Assembly: GCA_002104905.1 (NCBI GenBank)
Contig: MCFE01000357.1
Location: forward strand, 1-64,000
Direction: 5' to 3'
Length of the DNA stretch: 64,000 nucleotides
From: Basidiobolus meristosporus CBS 931.73
Taxonomy: Eukaryota; Basidiobolomycota; Basidiobolomycetes; Basidiobolales; Basidiobolaceae
Positions within the stretch are counted from its first letter, which is position 1, and every line of letters starts with the position of its first letter. The position numbers and the translations under genes are program-made. The notes beneath the pieces were generated by a model. It saw nothing but the letters and a program-made list of their open reading frames with translations, did no database searches and had not been told where the DNA came from. Below are positions 24,577 through 36,900 of this stretch, in pieces.

Positions 24577-27256
24577 GGTCATGAGCCCCAAGCTGTCACT
24601 CTCTGCAATGTCTACTACTGCTATTACTGAAATTTTTCCCTCTGCTGAAAAGTTGGATGGGTCTTACTCTCAAGTGTGGAAGGTGAAGATGAAGAAACTG
24701 CCACAAGTAAGATGCCTCTGGGATATTGCTGTGGGAGAAGAATGCCCTCCTAAAAGTGCAAGGATTCTCAGATGTGGTATATGGACTCTGGATCATCTCA
24801 ACACTTTACGTACCAAAAAAAACTTTTTACCCAATATCAAGATATTCCAATGAAGAAGGCTTTCATGGGTGACAATAGAACACTTGATGCATCGGGAGAA
24901 GGAGCTATCCAAGCTAACCTGAGAAGCAGTGAAGGAAGCCATAGACCAACCTTTAAAGAAGTACCTTATGTACTAGAAACAGCCAAGAAGCTACTATCTG
25001 TAAGCAAGACCACTGCAGAAGGACTCAGTTTCAGCTTTGACAAATCTGGATTCAAGATCAATGATCAAAATGATGCCCATATTGCTTTGAGTATCAGTGA
25101 TTGGAATCTATACAAGTTGACTTATATGTCATCCTATCTGGAAGCCAGTATAAGTAACTTGAATGAAGAAACATGAATGCTTTGGCACAGGAGATTTGAG
25201 CACATCAATTTTGAATATTTGCACAGAATGATCAAAGATCAGCTAATTTCTGGTGTAAAAATTGATCCCCCAGATAGCCTGGAGCATTGTGAAGCCTGCA
25301 TTTATGGGAAAAAAGTCAGACAACCATTCAGGAGCCCTGGGATAATCAAAACTAAGAAAAAACTAGATCTAGCTCACTCAGATCTGTGTGGACCTTTGCA
25401 AAATTTGTCCTTAGGCAGGATGAGGTATTTAACCACTGTTATTGATGATTATATAAGATACACATAGGTCAACTTTTGAGAGAGAAAGGAAAAAGCTCTG
25501 TCTAAGCTCAGGGACTTCAAAGCCATGGTGGAGAGAGAAACTGGTGGGAAAATCAAGAAAATACGCTCTGACAATGGTAGAAAATATTCCTCAAAACTTT
25601 TCATCCACTTCTGCAAATTCATGGGATAAAGCAAGAGACTACTGTACCATACTCCCCACAGCAAAATGGAGTAGCTGAATGTGCTAATAGATCACTAGTT
25701 GATGTGGTAAGATCTATGATCCATGATAAAAAATTATCCTATGATTTTGGAGCGGAATGAGTTGCCACTGCTGTATACCTTAAAAATAGGAGTTATAACA
25801 GAATACTTCATGTGTTATGATCTGCCGCTTGAATGTCTAAGTTAGATCAATTCTTAGTCAAATCAATCAGTTATATGTTTAGGTTATCAGTATATCAGTA
25901 TTATCTATCAAATCAGTAGCATTAGTCAGCATATGAACCAGCAGATCCTTATCAGACAGAAATAGATATATTAGGTAGGATCCTATTGGGTGATGATGAT
26001 GCAATCAAAAGAGTCATCAGCCACAACTTACATTAGGAAATACAATTAGTCAGCAATTGATCTGGCAAAATGTATATAAGGAGCTGCTGGAATCTCAATC
26101 AAGATCAGTTCAGGTTTTAGTAAATACAACACTAGCTAAACTCTCTGCTCCTCTACAACTCTTACACCAAGACTTGTAACACATGATTTACTCCATTTGA
26201 AGCATGGCATAGGTACACTCTAAGTGCAGAACATCTATGACTACTTAGGTGTACAACATATGCCAAGACACTGCCCAGGAATCAGTCAAAATTTGAACTA
26301 AAAAGTGTAAATGCATATTTTTGTGCTACTGCATGGAGAGTAAGGCATACGGACTCTACAATACCAAAGCAAAGAAGCTGATCAAGTCCAGGGATGTGTT
26401 TTTTTGATGAAAATTCAAAATTTTCACAAAAAATGACATCAGATGATGACAAAAATCTGATCTCAAGTCCACTAATTGTTAGGATAGAATGCAAGCAAAA
26501 CAATGAGGATTTTTTACTCCAGCAGACTCCACAACTGTGGTTCAGCCAGAAATAGTGCCCAGAAATATCCCAAAAGTGATCATTCCAGTATCAGATGCCT
26601 GGAGATCCAATTGGACAAGAAATAGCCCAAATTACTATATCAATGAGGGCACAAACTTAGTCTATACCTATTCAGTTCATATTGATGAACCCCAGACTGT
26701 AAAAGAGGCCCTAAATAGTCCTCAGGCAAAGTTTTGGAAATCTGCATGACTGAGGAATATCAGGCCCTAATGGAAAATAAACTTGGGACTTGGTCAAATT
26801 ACCAATCAACCAAGAATCAATTGGATGCAGATTGGTCTTCAAGACAAAATACAAGGCTGGTGGTACAGTTGAAGAATACAAAGCAAGACTTGTGGTCAAA
26901 GGATACTCTCAAACAAAAGGACTTGACTATATTGAGACCTTTGCACTGGTATCCAAGTTTAATTCCATCAGATTAATATTGGCTATTGCAGCCAAATACA
27001 AGTTTTTCAGACATTAAATGGATGTGAAAACTGCATATTTGAATGGTGAACTTGCTGAGGACATGTATATGGCCCAGCCTGATGGGTTTGATGACCAAGA
27101 TAACCCCCATTTGGTCTGCAAGCTCTAAAAGTCACTATATGGTCTCAAGCAATTACTCAGAGCTTGGAATTGCAAGATATATTCTTATTTGGAATCTTTG
27201 AGTTTCAAAAGGAGTAATGCCAACTATAGTATACACTATTAGCCAGATAGAGCAAA
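24577..27256 (+). mobile_element. Copia B copy 2, internal region with gag-protease deletion
   Basis: Gag start at 24580 (ATG inside the primer-binding site) runs to about 24760, then jumps directly to the protease (WYMDSGSSQHF, 24772-), deleting most of gag and the zinc knuckle. GAG-pre-integrase (25177-), integrase (about 25350-26300, core SDNG recognisable) and RT (26734-27256) follow, with stops. A foreign solo LTR interrupts the integrase at 25813-26181. The element breaks off at about 27256 where a tnp2 fragment begins. Confidence 0.85.
25813..26181 (+). repeat. Solo LTR of an unrelated retroelement with TSD CATG
   Basis: A 369 bp block beginning TGTTATGATCTGCC and ending CTTGTAACA, flanked by CATG on both sides (25809-25812 and 26182-26185). 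Removing it restores the copia B integrase sequence. A TATATAAGG box lies near 26073 on the plus strand. It is not homologous to the A or B LTRs nor obviously to the gypsy LTR at 10634. The 4 bp duplication fits a gypsy-type element better than copia. Confidence 0.85.
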
Positions 27257-27431
27257 TCCAGCTCTATGCATCAAGTTGGCATTGGTGATCTGCTTCTGGA
27301 TAAATATTCCTACAATGTCCATATATGACCCCAAATGATTCCAATGTACTCCTGGTAGAAATGGCTTCAGAAGGCCACTTTAATAAGTACATATCCAGCT
27401 CATTCAGTCTTTGCATTGGTATTGTTGCATA
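27257..27431 (-). mobile_element. tnp2 C-terminal fragment of element D
   Basis: The open piece 27264-27455 on the minus strand (reading 'QRLNELDMYLLKWPSEAI') matches 32291-32491 minus and 8550-8740 plus. It is a short remnant caught between two copia B copies. Confidence 0.75.
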
Positions 27432-29115
27432 TGTTGTAAAAATTTGTATTTCCACCTAAATATTCACCTAACTTAGTCATTTAGATCATTACCTTCATAT
27501 TCTAGAGAATACTGACCAAATTCCTTGTTGGGATTTACTTAGAATATTTTCACCAATATACCAGATACCCAGAACATGAAAATTCTCAAATTTGTCCAAA
27601 CAGCCCCAAATTTGCACACATGTTCTTGGGACCTTCCTTGACCTATTCTAAGTGTTTGTTATGCCAAGACCATGCAAAAGTATAAATATTAGTTTTGCAT
27701 TCAATAAATCATTAAGTGAAAACCACATAATCTACTTGTACTCCCAATCACTTCTAATATTTCCAAGACTCTTACAACAGGTTATGAGCCCCAAGCTGTC
27801 ACTCCCTGCAATGTATACTACTGCTATTACCAGAATGTTTCCCTCTGCTGAGAAGTTGGATCAATCTAACTACCAAGTGTGGAAGGTGAAGATGAAGATG
27901 CTGCTACAAGAAAGAGGCCTATGGGATATTGTCATGGGAGAAGAATGCCCTCCTAAAATGTGGGAGAGGAAGCCTTAAAGTACCAGAAAAAAGAACAAAG
28001 TGCCTTTAACTGCATTTGACTTAATCTTAAAGACAAATAGTTAATTCAATGCTCAAAAGTAAAAACAGCAAAGCCCTGACTTTCCTTATCAATATATGGC
28101 TGGAAATCTGATGTATATCATGCTTGGAACATGTCCAGATATCATATATTCAGTGGGAGTTGTCAGCCAACATAATCTGAGCTATGGATCTGATCATATT
28201 GCACCAGTTAAGCGGATTTTTAAATACCTAAAAGTAATTGCTGATATCTGCTTAAGATACACTTATAGGGACTAAGAATAGAACCTTGTGGGATACTCTG
28301 ATGCTGATTGGGGACAAAATTTGGAACACAGAAGATCCACCACAGGATACACCTTTGTTTACTGTAAAGCAGCAATTTCATGGAATTCAAGAAAGCAACC
28401 AGCAGCAGCACTTTCTACCACAGAGGCAGAGTATATGGCAGCCTGTCAAGCTGCAAAAGAAGCTATGTGGTTAAGAAAGCTTTTTAAAGATTTAGGCCTA
28501 TGTCAAAAAACACCTTTTACATTATTTCAAGATAATTAAGGATGTACACAATTAGGTAGAGATTCAACTTCTCATGCTAGAACTAAGCACATGGATATTA
28601 GACATCATTTCATATGTGAAGCTATAGAGAATAACTTAGTTAGTTTGGTTTACTGCCCTTCTGATGAAACAATTGCAAACATATTTACCAAACCATTAGC
28701 TAGAGACAAGTTGAATATCTTAGGTCAAAATCAGGACTAGTCAGTATGAACATTTAGCTGAGTGGGAGTGTTGTAAATATTTGTAATTCCACCAAAATAT
28801 TCACTGAACTTAGTCACTTAGATCATTACCTTCAAATTCTAGCAAATACTGACCAAATTCCTTGTTGGGATTTACTTTGAATATTTTCACTAAAATACCA
28901 GGTACCAGGAACATGAAAATTCTCAAAGTTGTCCAAACAACCCTAGAACTTGCACACATGTTCTTTGGACCTTCCTTAACCTATACTACATGTTTGTTAT
29001 GCCAGGATCATGTAAAAGTATAAATACAACTTTTACATTCAATAAGCCATGAAGTGAAAACTACATAATCTCTTGTCCTCCTGATACTTCCAGTATCTCC
29101 AAGACTCTTATAACA
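27432..29115 (+). mobile_element. Copia B copy 3, internally deleted derivative with both LTRs
   Basis: 5' LTR 27432-27779 and 3' LTR 28769-29115 flank only about 1 kb. The primer-binding site (GGTTATGAGCCCC, 27780-) and gag start (ATG 27784) are kept. Gag stops at about 28070 and joins directly to the end of RT, followed by RNase H (28286-28540, DADWG and STTEAEYMA present). It keeps the ends needed for replication in trans but lacks protease, integrase and most of RT. The flanking five bases (GCATA and GAATC) do not match. Confidence 0.88.
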
Positions 29116-29769
29116 GAATCAAGCCATTGCAAATTAGTGATCATTAAATTTTTGTTATAGGTAACATCAAGGTTGTCAAAATTAATGACAGAGCTCCTAT
29201 AATAAATTCCATGCATATGTATACATCATCTGTTACACCGGTGCAGCTATTTGATCTGATTTGCACCTACTCAATTTGTTGCATGCTTGCTATGACACCT
29301 TATCAAATCACTAAGGTCAGGGATCTACTTGCTCAATGGGCAAAATGGGATATTTGATGGCAAGTCAGGTAGCTTGTGTATTGGTCAATGAGCCAAGTGG
29401 GAGCTAATAGCTTCAGGATACTCTTAGACCTATCAAATATTGACATATCAACCAATTCAAATAACAATAACAACTATGGTAAGTATCAGTGTAGCTTATA
29501 GTGTGATACACATTTATTTCCATTTACATTAAAGAAGCCTATCCAAATACTGGATTTTACCTCCCACAATAATGGTATCCATTTGCGCATGTGATGCAAA
29601 CATTACAAGTTGGTGCAATCATCCATGTCAACCTCATTGTGTCAGATTGTGCCATAGTGTGCAAGATAGCTCCACACAATGCAAAATGGCCTAAGAGTAA
29701 TCCTGCCTACTGGTAACTACAAAATTGAGCCCAAATGTATTTTGCAATCATGGATTGTGCCTTGCACCC
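29116..29769 (+). mobile_element. Element D downstream module
   Basis: Collinear with 9830-10330 and 20690-20968, including a shared block around TTGTGTCAGATTGTGCC. No coding content. It probably represents the terminal region on the transposase side of D. Confidence 0.6.
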
Positions 29770-30088
29770 TGGCCCCAAACAGTGGAAGAAGTCTATTATG
29801 TGGTTTGCATGTAATGATTTGAATGTAAAAATAGCATTTGTACTTTTCCATGGTATTGGCATAGCAAGCACATAGAATAGACTTAAGAAGGTCCCAAGAA
29901 CCTGTTTGCAAAGTTTGGGGCTGTTTTGACACTTTGAGAATTTTCACAAACTGGCTTCCGGATATTTAGTGAAAATTTTCAAAGTAAACCCAACAAGGAA
30001 TACTGCTAGTATTCTCTAAGATTAGTATGTGATAATCTAAGTAACTAAGTTAGATGAATATACAGGTAGAATTTCAAACTTTTACACA
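29770..30088 (-). repeat. Copia B LTR, reverse orientation, 3'-truncated
   Basis: On the minus strand it starts TGTGTAAAAGTTTG and follows the B LTR for about 320 bp. It abuts, at 30089, a plus-strand B integrase/RT fragment, so LTR and body are in opposite orientation. Confidence 0.75.
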
Positions 30089-31090
30089 AAAATAGGAACT
30101 AAAACAGAATATTTTGGGACACTACTTCCTTTAGGGAATGTTATGGATATAAACCAGGTTCATATCACCTAAGAGTATTTAGATGCTTGGCACATGCCAA
30201 AAAAAAGTCGGGAATATTCAGAACTTCAGCTAAAATGTGCTATATAATATAAACTCAAAGGATCACAAAATGATTACAGATGATGACCAATATTCAAATG
30301 CAAGCCCATCAGCTGTTATCATTTAATTAGAATAAGACCATTGGCTTCTTTCACTCCAGAGGACTCTGCAGCCATGGTTTATCCTGGACTGGTGCCTAGG
30401 AATATCCCAGAAGCTGGTTTGCAGCATCATAAGGCAGAAGATGAAATCAAACTCAGAAGTAGCCCTAGTGACTATATCAGTGAGCGTATCAACTTGGTCA
30501 ATACTTATTTAGTCCATATTGATGAGCCACACATAGTACAGAGGCCTAAATAGCCCTCAGGCAAAGCTTTTGAGATCTGTAAAGACTGAGGACCAGCACA
30601 CCCTGATGGAAAATCAAACATGAGATTTGGTCAAGTTCCTGATCAATCTAAATCAATTGGATGCAAGTAGGTCCTCACCACAAAATACAAGGTTGATGGT
30701 ACAGTTGCTAGACACAAAGCAAGACTTGTGGCCAAGGGATACTCATAAACAATGGTACTGAGCTACACTGACACCTTTCCACTGGTAGCCAAGTTTAATA
30801 TTCTAACACTAATATTGGCTATTACAGCCAAATAGAGGTTATTTATTTATCAAATGCAGGCAAAAACCAAACTTTTGAATGGTCAGCATGATGAGGATGC
30901 ATACATTGACTAGACTGGTGGGTTTGCTGACTGAAATACTCCCCATTTTAACTGAAAGCTTAATAATCTCTACAGTCTGAGTCATTGCCAATATGCTGGA
31001 ATTGCCCCTATGAAAAATAATTTGGTCCCACAGGTGGATCCAATTTGGATCAGTTGTCAATATCCTGTCAGGAGACTGCTATAATACCAG
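30089..31090 (+). mobile_element. Copia B pol fragment (heavily decayed)
   Basis: Matches 35805-36850 of the complete B copy: integrase end, the linker containing 'VPRNIPE' (30341-30553) and the start of RT up to about 30990. Nearly every codon block is interrupted by stops. Confidence 0.75.
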
Positions 31091-33588
31091 CAGCTTCAAA
31101 TTAATGACCATTTACACAATCTTGTGATAAGATCACAACAGTATTTGCTAATTTTACAGCCAAATAAAGTTGATAAAATATGACATTGTTCATAAAGTGT
31201 ATTGCCAAGGGTGGTACGGCATTGTTGTGGTCTTGGTGCACTTTACAATGATTTGAGTGAACCTAACTGGCCAGTACATCCAATTGCCTTATATGGCAAG
31301 GAACTTGACAGTGTTTGATGGCCTCTTTGCAAGCCTCTGATGGCATTATCATGGCAGTATGGTGGCCTACAGCTAGCAACATAAAATGCTACCATACCAT
31401 TTTACCAAGTGGTATTTCCTTTTTCTACCTCCCCTTGCACAACTCATATATTCCACTGTAGAATCATCCCTCTTGATTTGCTTACCCACTACATCCTTGG
31501 GTATTCCACATATATCTTAAATCAAAAAATACTATGGCCCCCAGCATACCAACCTCTACCAACACACACACCTGCTGCAATTGACACACTTCTATCACCT
31601 CAACTTTACGGCTTTTTGGTGTGATGCTTGCAAAGTAGCCATATATCTTACATTGCTGGTAACATATACATCTTGCAAACAGATGCTTGGCTGCTGCCAC
31701 TTCTGCCATGAATACCTCTTGAATATCAGCAAAGAACTTCTTGGTATTTAACCAATATATTCCTTCTCCCTGCTGGATTCTAGTCCCCTTTATAAGTGCA
31801 TTCTGGCTCTTTTTTGTGTGAATTTCATATTGAATGGTGTAGAAATTGGCTTGTGACCAAGTGAGATCCAGCATACCTTGGTAGAGTTTTCCTAATAAAA
31901 ATTAGTTACTTGTTGCATCCAACCCAACCTTGCATTACTTAACTGATTACCCACACATTGGGGCTGCTTAGCTTCTTAATGACATAGGCATAGATGTCTC
32001 CATGTGCACATCTGTCCTCAGTATTTTCCAACTTTTCCTGGCTGTCCTCCATGCACCAATTCATCACATCCATGACAGATTTGAAGGTAATATTCTTGAT
32101 GAAAATGGGATATGGTAGTACCTGCGACTTGACTTGTCTTCCTATCTCCCCACACATCTGCTCCATAGGAAACTCCCAAAAGGTGAAGCAAGGTCCAATA
32201 TTCTCAATACACCAAGTAAGATGGAATAGCAAATGGATACAGCAGTGGCAGAGATCTATGCATTCAGCTTTATGTTTATAGTATAGCCACTCAAATCCTG
32301 TCACAAACATTTTGCACAATAGCTGTAGATGTGTCAAGCTGGCATTGGTGATCTGCATCTTGATGATTATTCCTGCAAAGTCCACATATGACTCCCAATG
32401 CTTCCAATGTACTCTTGGTAGCAATAGCTTCAGAAGGCCACTTGAATAAATACATATCCAGTTCATCCAGTCCTTGCACTAGTATTGTCACATGGGCATA
32501 TGAATGTTGGTTGGAGCCTGTGAGAGGTAGCTATGGTAGCAGATACTTTGTAATATCTTGCCAATTATTTCAAATTTCTTTAGTATTTCAAAGAGCTATT
32601 TAGCTTGAGATCCCCCACGTACAACTGGGTCATCAGTATAGGGATATTTTTGAAAAACTATTACATTGCTCCCGGTGGAAAGTTTTTGCTGCAACAGATA
32701 CCCTCTATCCTAAACATCTCTGGTTTACAATTAATTCCATATTATTGCCAATGGCTTATAGCTTGCCAACTTTGCTGCAATTGCATTCTGCCATTTGTAT
32801 GTTCTCTCTGTGGAAAGATTATGCTCTTAGTGTTGGTGGTTGGGTAATAATAGTGTGTGTGAGTTATGAAGTAAGTCCCCTGGATCTCACACATTTGACA
32901 GCAATGCATGCCATTGTGCCCAGAAAAGCTGGCTATCTTGCTGATGCCTGGTGTATATCCAATGCAGATAATAATATGAGCTTTTACATGATGGCCATTT
33001 ACTGTTATCCTACTGGAAAGCATGCAAAATTCATCTAGCAATGGATACAGGTAGCTATCCAGGTTGGATTGTGATTTAGGCCCAGATACCAGTGAGACCA
33101 CCATAAGATTTTGGCACTGATACCGTAAGATAGGCAGCAAAATCAGGTTGATGAGATTCAGTTGCCAGCAGGATCTGCTGGTGGAGTACTTGTTTGATGA
33201 GTATCCATCAAGTGCCAAGGCAAAGGCAAGGTCATACATACCTTCAAAGTGGCCCTTGCTTCTTAGCTGTTTGTAGTGTTTGCCATCAAGCATATCTGAT
33301 ACGTTTGTGTTTGATTGATACTGAGTGGGGTACTTTATAGATTCACAATATTTGTCAGACTGCATGAGCTTGTTTATATGTGGTATTACTGTAATATATC
33401 TGGAGTGTGAGCAATGTTTTCCCCCAATGGTGGTGGATTCCCGCCAAGTTGGACACCTTGCAGTGGTGGCATTTCCAGATGTGAATGCCATGTAATTGTT
33501 AACACATGCTGGCATCAGGACAGTCTCTGGATCATATGTTGCCAGCCATATGGCAGTTTTCCACTTATACTATATACATGGTAAGTTG
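31091..33588 (-). mobile_element. Element D copy 1, tnp2 transposase, central and C-terminal part
   Basis: The minus-strand frame 33515-32742 (257 codons) is the best-preserved part. It starts with a CX2W-type zinc-like block and the phrase 'STTIGGKHCSHS', then has the tnp2/Transposase_21 core: 'ALDGYSSNKYSTSRSCWQL', 'GPKSQSNLDSYLYPLLDE', 'IICIGYTPGISKIASFSGHN' and the Cys pair 'CCQMCEIQG'. 32466-31939 holds the following DUF4218-like block, and 31874-31482 a C-terminal domain. These features place D among CACTA-like (CMC) elements. The frame is broken between the blocks. The N-terminal part lies beyond the nested copia at 38268 on. 31240-31400 matches the block at 10366-10629. Confidence 0.85.
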
Positions 33589-33938
33589 TGTTGTAAAGAA
33601 TTTGTATTTCCACCTAAATATTCACCTAACTTAGTCACTTAGATCATTACCTTCCTATCCTAGAGAACACTGACCAAATTCCTTGTTGAGATTTACTTGG
33701 AATATTTTCACCAAAATACCAGGTACTCAGAAAATGAAAATCCTCAAAGTTGTCCAAACAGCCCCAAACTTTGCACACATGCTCTTGGGACCTTCCTTAA
33801 TCTATTCTAAGTGTTTGTGAATCCAAGGCCATATAAAAGTATAAATACTACTCTTACATTCAATAAATCATTAAGTGAAAACCACATAATCTACTTGTCC
33901 TCCCAGTCACTTCCAATACCTCCAAGACTCTTACAACA
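33589..33938 (+). repeat. 5' LTR of the complete copia B (350 bp)
   Basis: Starts TGTTGTAAAG, ends TTACAACA. A TATAAATA box lies near 33839 and an AATAAA signal near 33863, in the usual LTR order. Confidence 0.94.
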
Positions 33939-33952
33939 GGTTATGAGCCCCA
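33939..33952 (+). promoter_or_regulatory. Primer-binding site of copia B, half-tRNA initiator type
   Basis: GGTTATGAGCCCCA directly follows the LTR. It is complementary to the anticodon stem-loop of eukaryotic initiator tRNA-Met (loop CUCAUAA), the half-tRNA priming arrangement known for Drosophila copia and yeast Ty5. The ATG inside it (33943) is in frame with gag. Confidence 0.8.
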
Positions 33953-36900
33953 AGCTGGCACTCTCTGCAATGTCCACTAATGCTATTACTGGAATTTTTC
34001 CCTCTGCTGAAAAGTTGGATGAATCTAACTATCAAGTGTGGAAGGTGAAGATGAAGATGCTGCTGCAAGAAAGAGGACTTTGGGATATTGTCTTGGGAGA
34101 TGAATGCCCTCCTAAATACACGGGAGAGGAAGCCTTGAAGTACCAGAAAAAAGAACAAAGTGTCTTTAACTGCATTTGCCTTAATGTTAAAGACAAATTG
34201 CTAATTCAATGCTCAAGAGCAAAAACAGCAAAGAATGCCTGGAAGGCATTAGAAGACACCTACCAGTCATGTTAAGCTGCTAAGCAAATGTATCTGAGAC
34301 AAAATTCTTTACTACAAAGATGCTGTCAGGAGAAGAAATGAAAAATCTAATTAACAGAATTATCCTGCTGGTAGATGAGATGGAATCTGTGGGTGTACCA
34401 ACCACTGATGTGGATGTGATAGTTACCATCCTAAATAGCCTGACAGACAGGTTTTGGGGCCTTTTATCATCTCTAGAGTCCAGAACTGAAGATTTGACCT
34501 TAAATTACATATATGGAAGGCTCCTGGAAGAAGAATTAAGAAAATCAAGTGCAATTAAAAAGGAAGAAGAAAATGCTTTAGTAAGCAATGATAACCAGCA
34601 AAGGAGGTACCCAAAGCCCTACAAAGACAACAGCAACCTGGTTTATAACTACTGCAAAAGGAAAGGACACACATCAGACCGGTGTCTCAAAAAGAAAAAT
34701 AATCAGCAAAAGAAGCCTGAATATGGAAATACTGCACCAACTGAAGATCGACTATTCATATCTGTACTAAATATGACCACAAACAAGGATTCTCAGATGT
34801 GGTATATTGACTCTGGAGCATCTCAACACTTTATGCACCAAAAAGAACTTTTTACCCAATGTCAAGAAATTCCAATTATGAAGGTTTTCATGGGTGACAA
34901 AAGAACATTTGATGCAGTGGGAGAAGGAACTATCCAAGTAAACCTAAGAAGCAGTGAAGGAAGCCATACACTGACCTTGAAAGAAGTACTCTATGCACCA
35001 GAAATTGCCAAGAACCTACTATCTTTAAGCAAGGCCACTGCAGAAGGACTCAGTTTCAGCTTTCACAACTCTGGATGCAAGATCAATGATCAAGATGGTG
35101 CCCATATTGCTTTGGGTGTCAGAGATCAGAATCCATACAAGTTGACTTATATTCCACCATGTTTGGAAGTCAATATAAGTAACTTAAATGAAGACACACC
35201 AATGCTTTGGCACAGGAGATTTAGGAACATCAATTTTGATTATTTGTGCAAAATGATCAAAAATCAGCTAATTTCTGGAGTAAAAATTGATCTCCCAGCT
35301 AGTTTGGAGCACTGTAAAGCCTGCATATATGGGAAACAAGCCAGACAAATGTTCAAGAGCTCTGGGTTGATCAAAATTAAGAAAATTTTAATCTAATTCA
35401 CTCAGATCTGTGTGGACCTATTCAAAATTTATCCTTAGGTGGATGAAGTATTTAATCACGTTTAGTGATGATTATACAAGATACACATGGGTCTACTTCA
35501 TTAAGAGAAAGGAAGAAGCTCTTTCTAAGTTGAGGGCGTTTACAGCCATGGTGGAGAGAGAAACTGGTGAAAAAAACAAGAAAATATGCTCTGACAATGG
35601 TGGAGAATATACCTCAAAACTCTTCATCCACTTCTGCAAAATTCATGGGATAAAGCAAGAGACTACTGTACCATACTCTCCACAGCAAAATGAAGAAGCA
35701 GAACATGCTAACAGATCAATAATTGATATGGCAAGATCTATGATCCATGATCAAAAATTATATTATGATTTTTGGGTGGAATTGTTGCCACTGCTGTATA
35801 TCTTAAGAATAGGAGTTATAACAGAATACTGTGTGATTCTACTCCATTTGAAGCATGGTATTAATACAGACCAAGTGCAGAACATCCAAGAATATTTGGG
35901 TGTACAGCATATGCCAAGAAACTGCCCAGAAATCAGTCAAAATTTGCGCCAAAAAGTGTAAAATGCATATTTTTGGGCTACTGCAATGAGAGTAAAGCAT
36001 ACAGACTCTACAATACTGAAGCAAAGAAGCTGATCAAGTCCAGGGATGTGTTGTTTGAGGAAGATTCAAAATTCTCACAAAAAACGACATCAGATGATGA
36101 CAAATATCTGATCTCAAATCCACCAATTGTCAGGATTGAATAGTGCAAAACAATGAAAATTTTTTCACTCCAGAGGACTTTACAACCGTGGTTCAGCCAG
36201 AATCAGTGCCCAGGAATATCCCAGAAGTGATCACTCCAGTATCAAATGCCTGGAGATCCAATTGGATAAGAAATAGCCCAAATTACTATATCAATGATGA
36301 TACAAACTTAGCCTATGCCTATTCAGTCCATATTGATGAACCCCAGACTGTAAAAGAGGCCCTAAATAGCCCTCAGACAAAGTATTGGAGATCTGCAATG
36401 ACTGAGGAATATCAGGCTCTGGTGGAAAATCAAACTTGGGACTTCGTCAAATTACCAATCAACCAAGAATCAATTTGATGCAGATTGGTCTTCAAGACAA
36501 AATACAAGGCTGATGGTACAATTGAAAGATACAAAGCAACACTTGTAGCCAAAGGATACTCTCAAACAAAAGGACTTGACTATACTGAGACCTTTGCACT
36601 GGTATCCAAGTTTAATTCCATCAGATTAATATTGGCTATTGCAGCCAAATATAAGTTTTTTATTCATCAAATAGATGCAAAAACTGCATTATTGAATGGA
36701 GAACTTGATGAGGACGTGTATATGGACCAGCCTGATGGGTTTATTGACCAAGATAACCCCCATTTGGTCTGCAAGCTTAAAAAGTCACTATATGCTCTCA
36801 AATAATCACTCAGAGTCTGGAATTGCAAGATAGATTTTTATTTGGAATCTTTGAGTTTCAAAAGGAGTAATGCTGACTATTGTATATACTATAAGCCAGA

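Noticed and set aside
27427-29120. Target-site duplication of copia B copy 3
   Set aside because: The flanking five bases GCATA and GAATC do not match.
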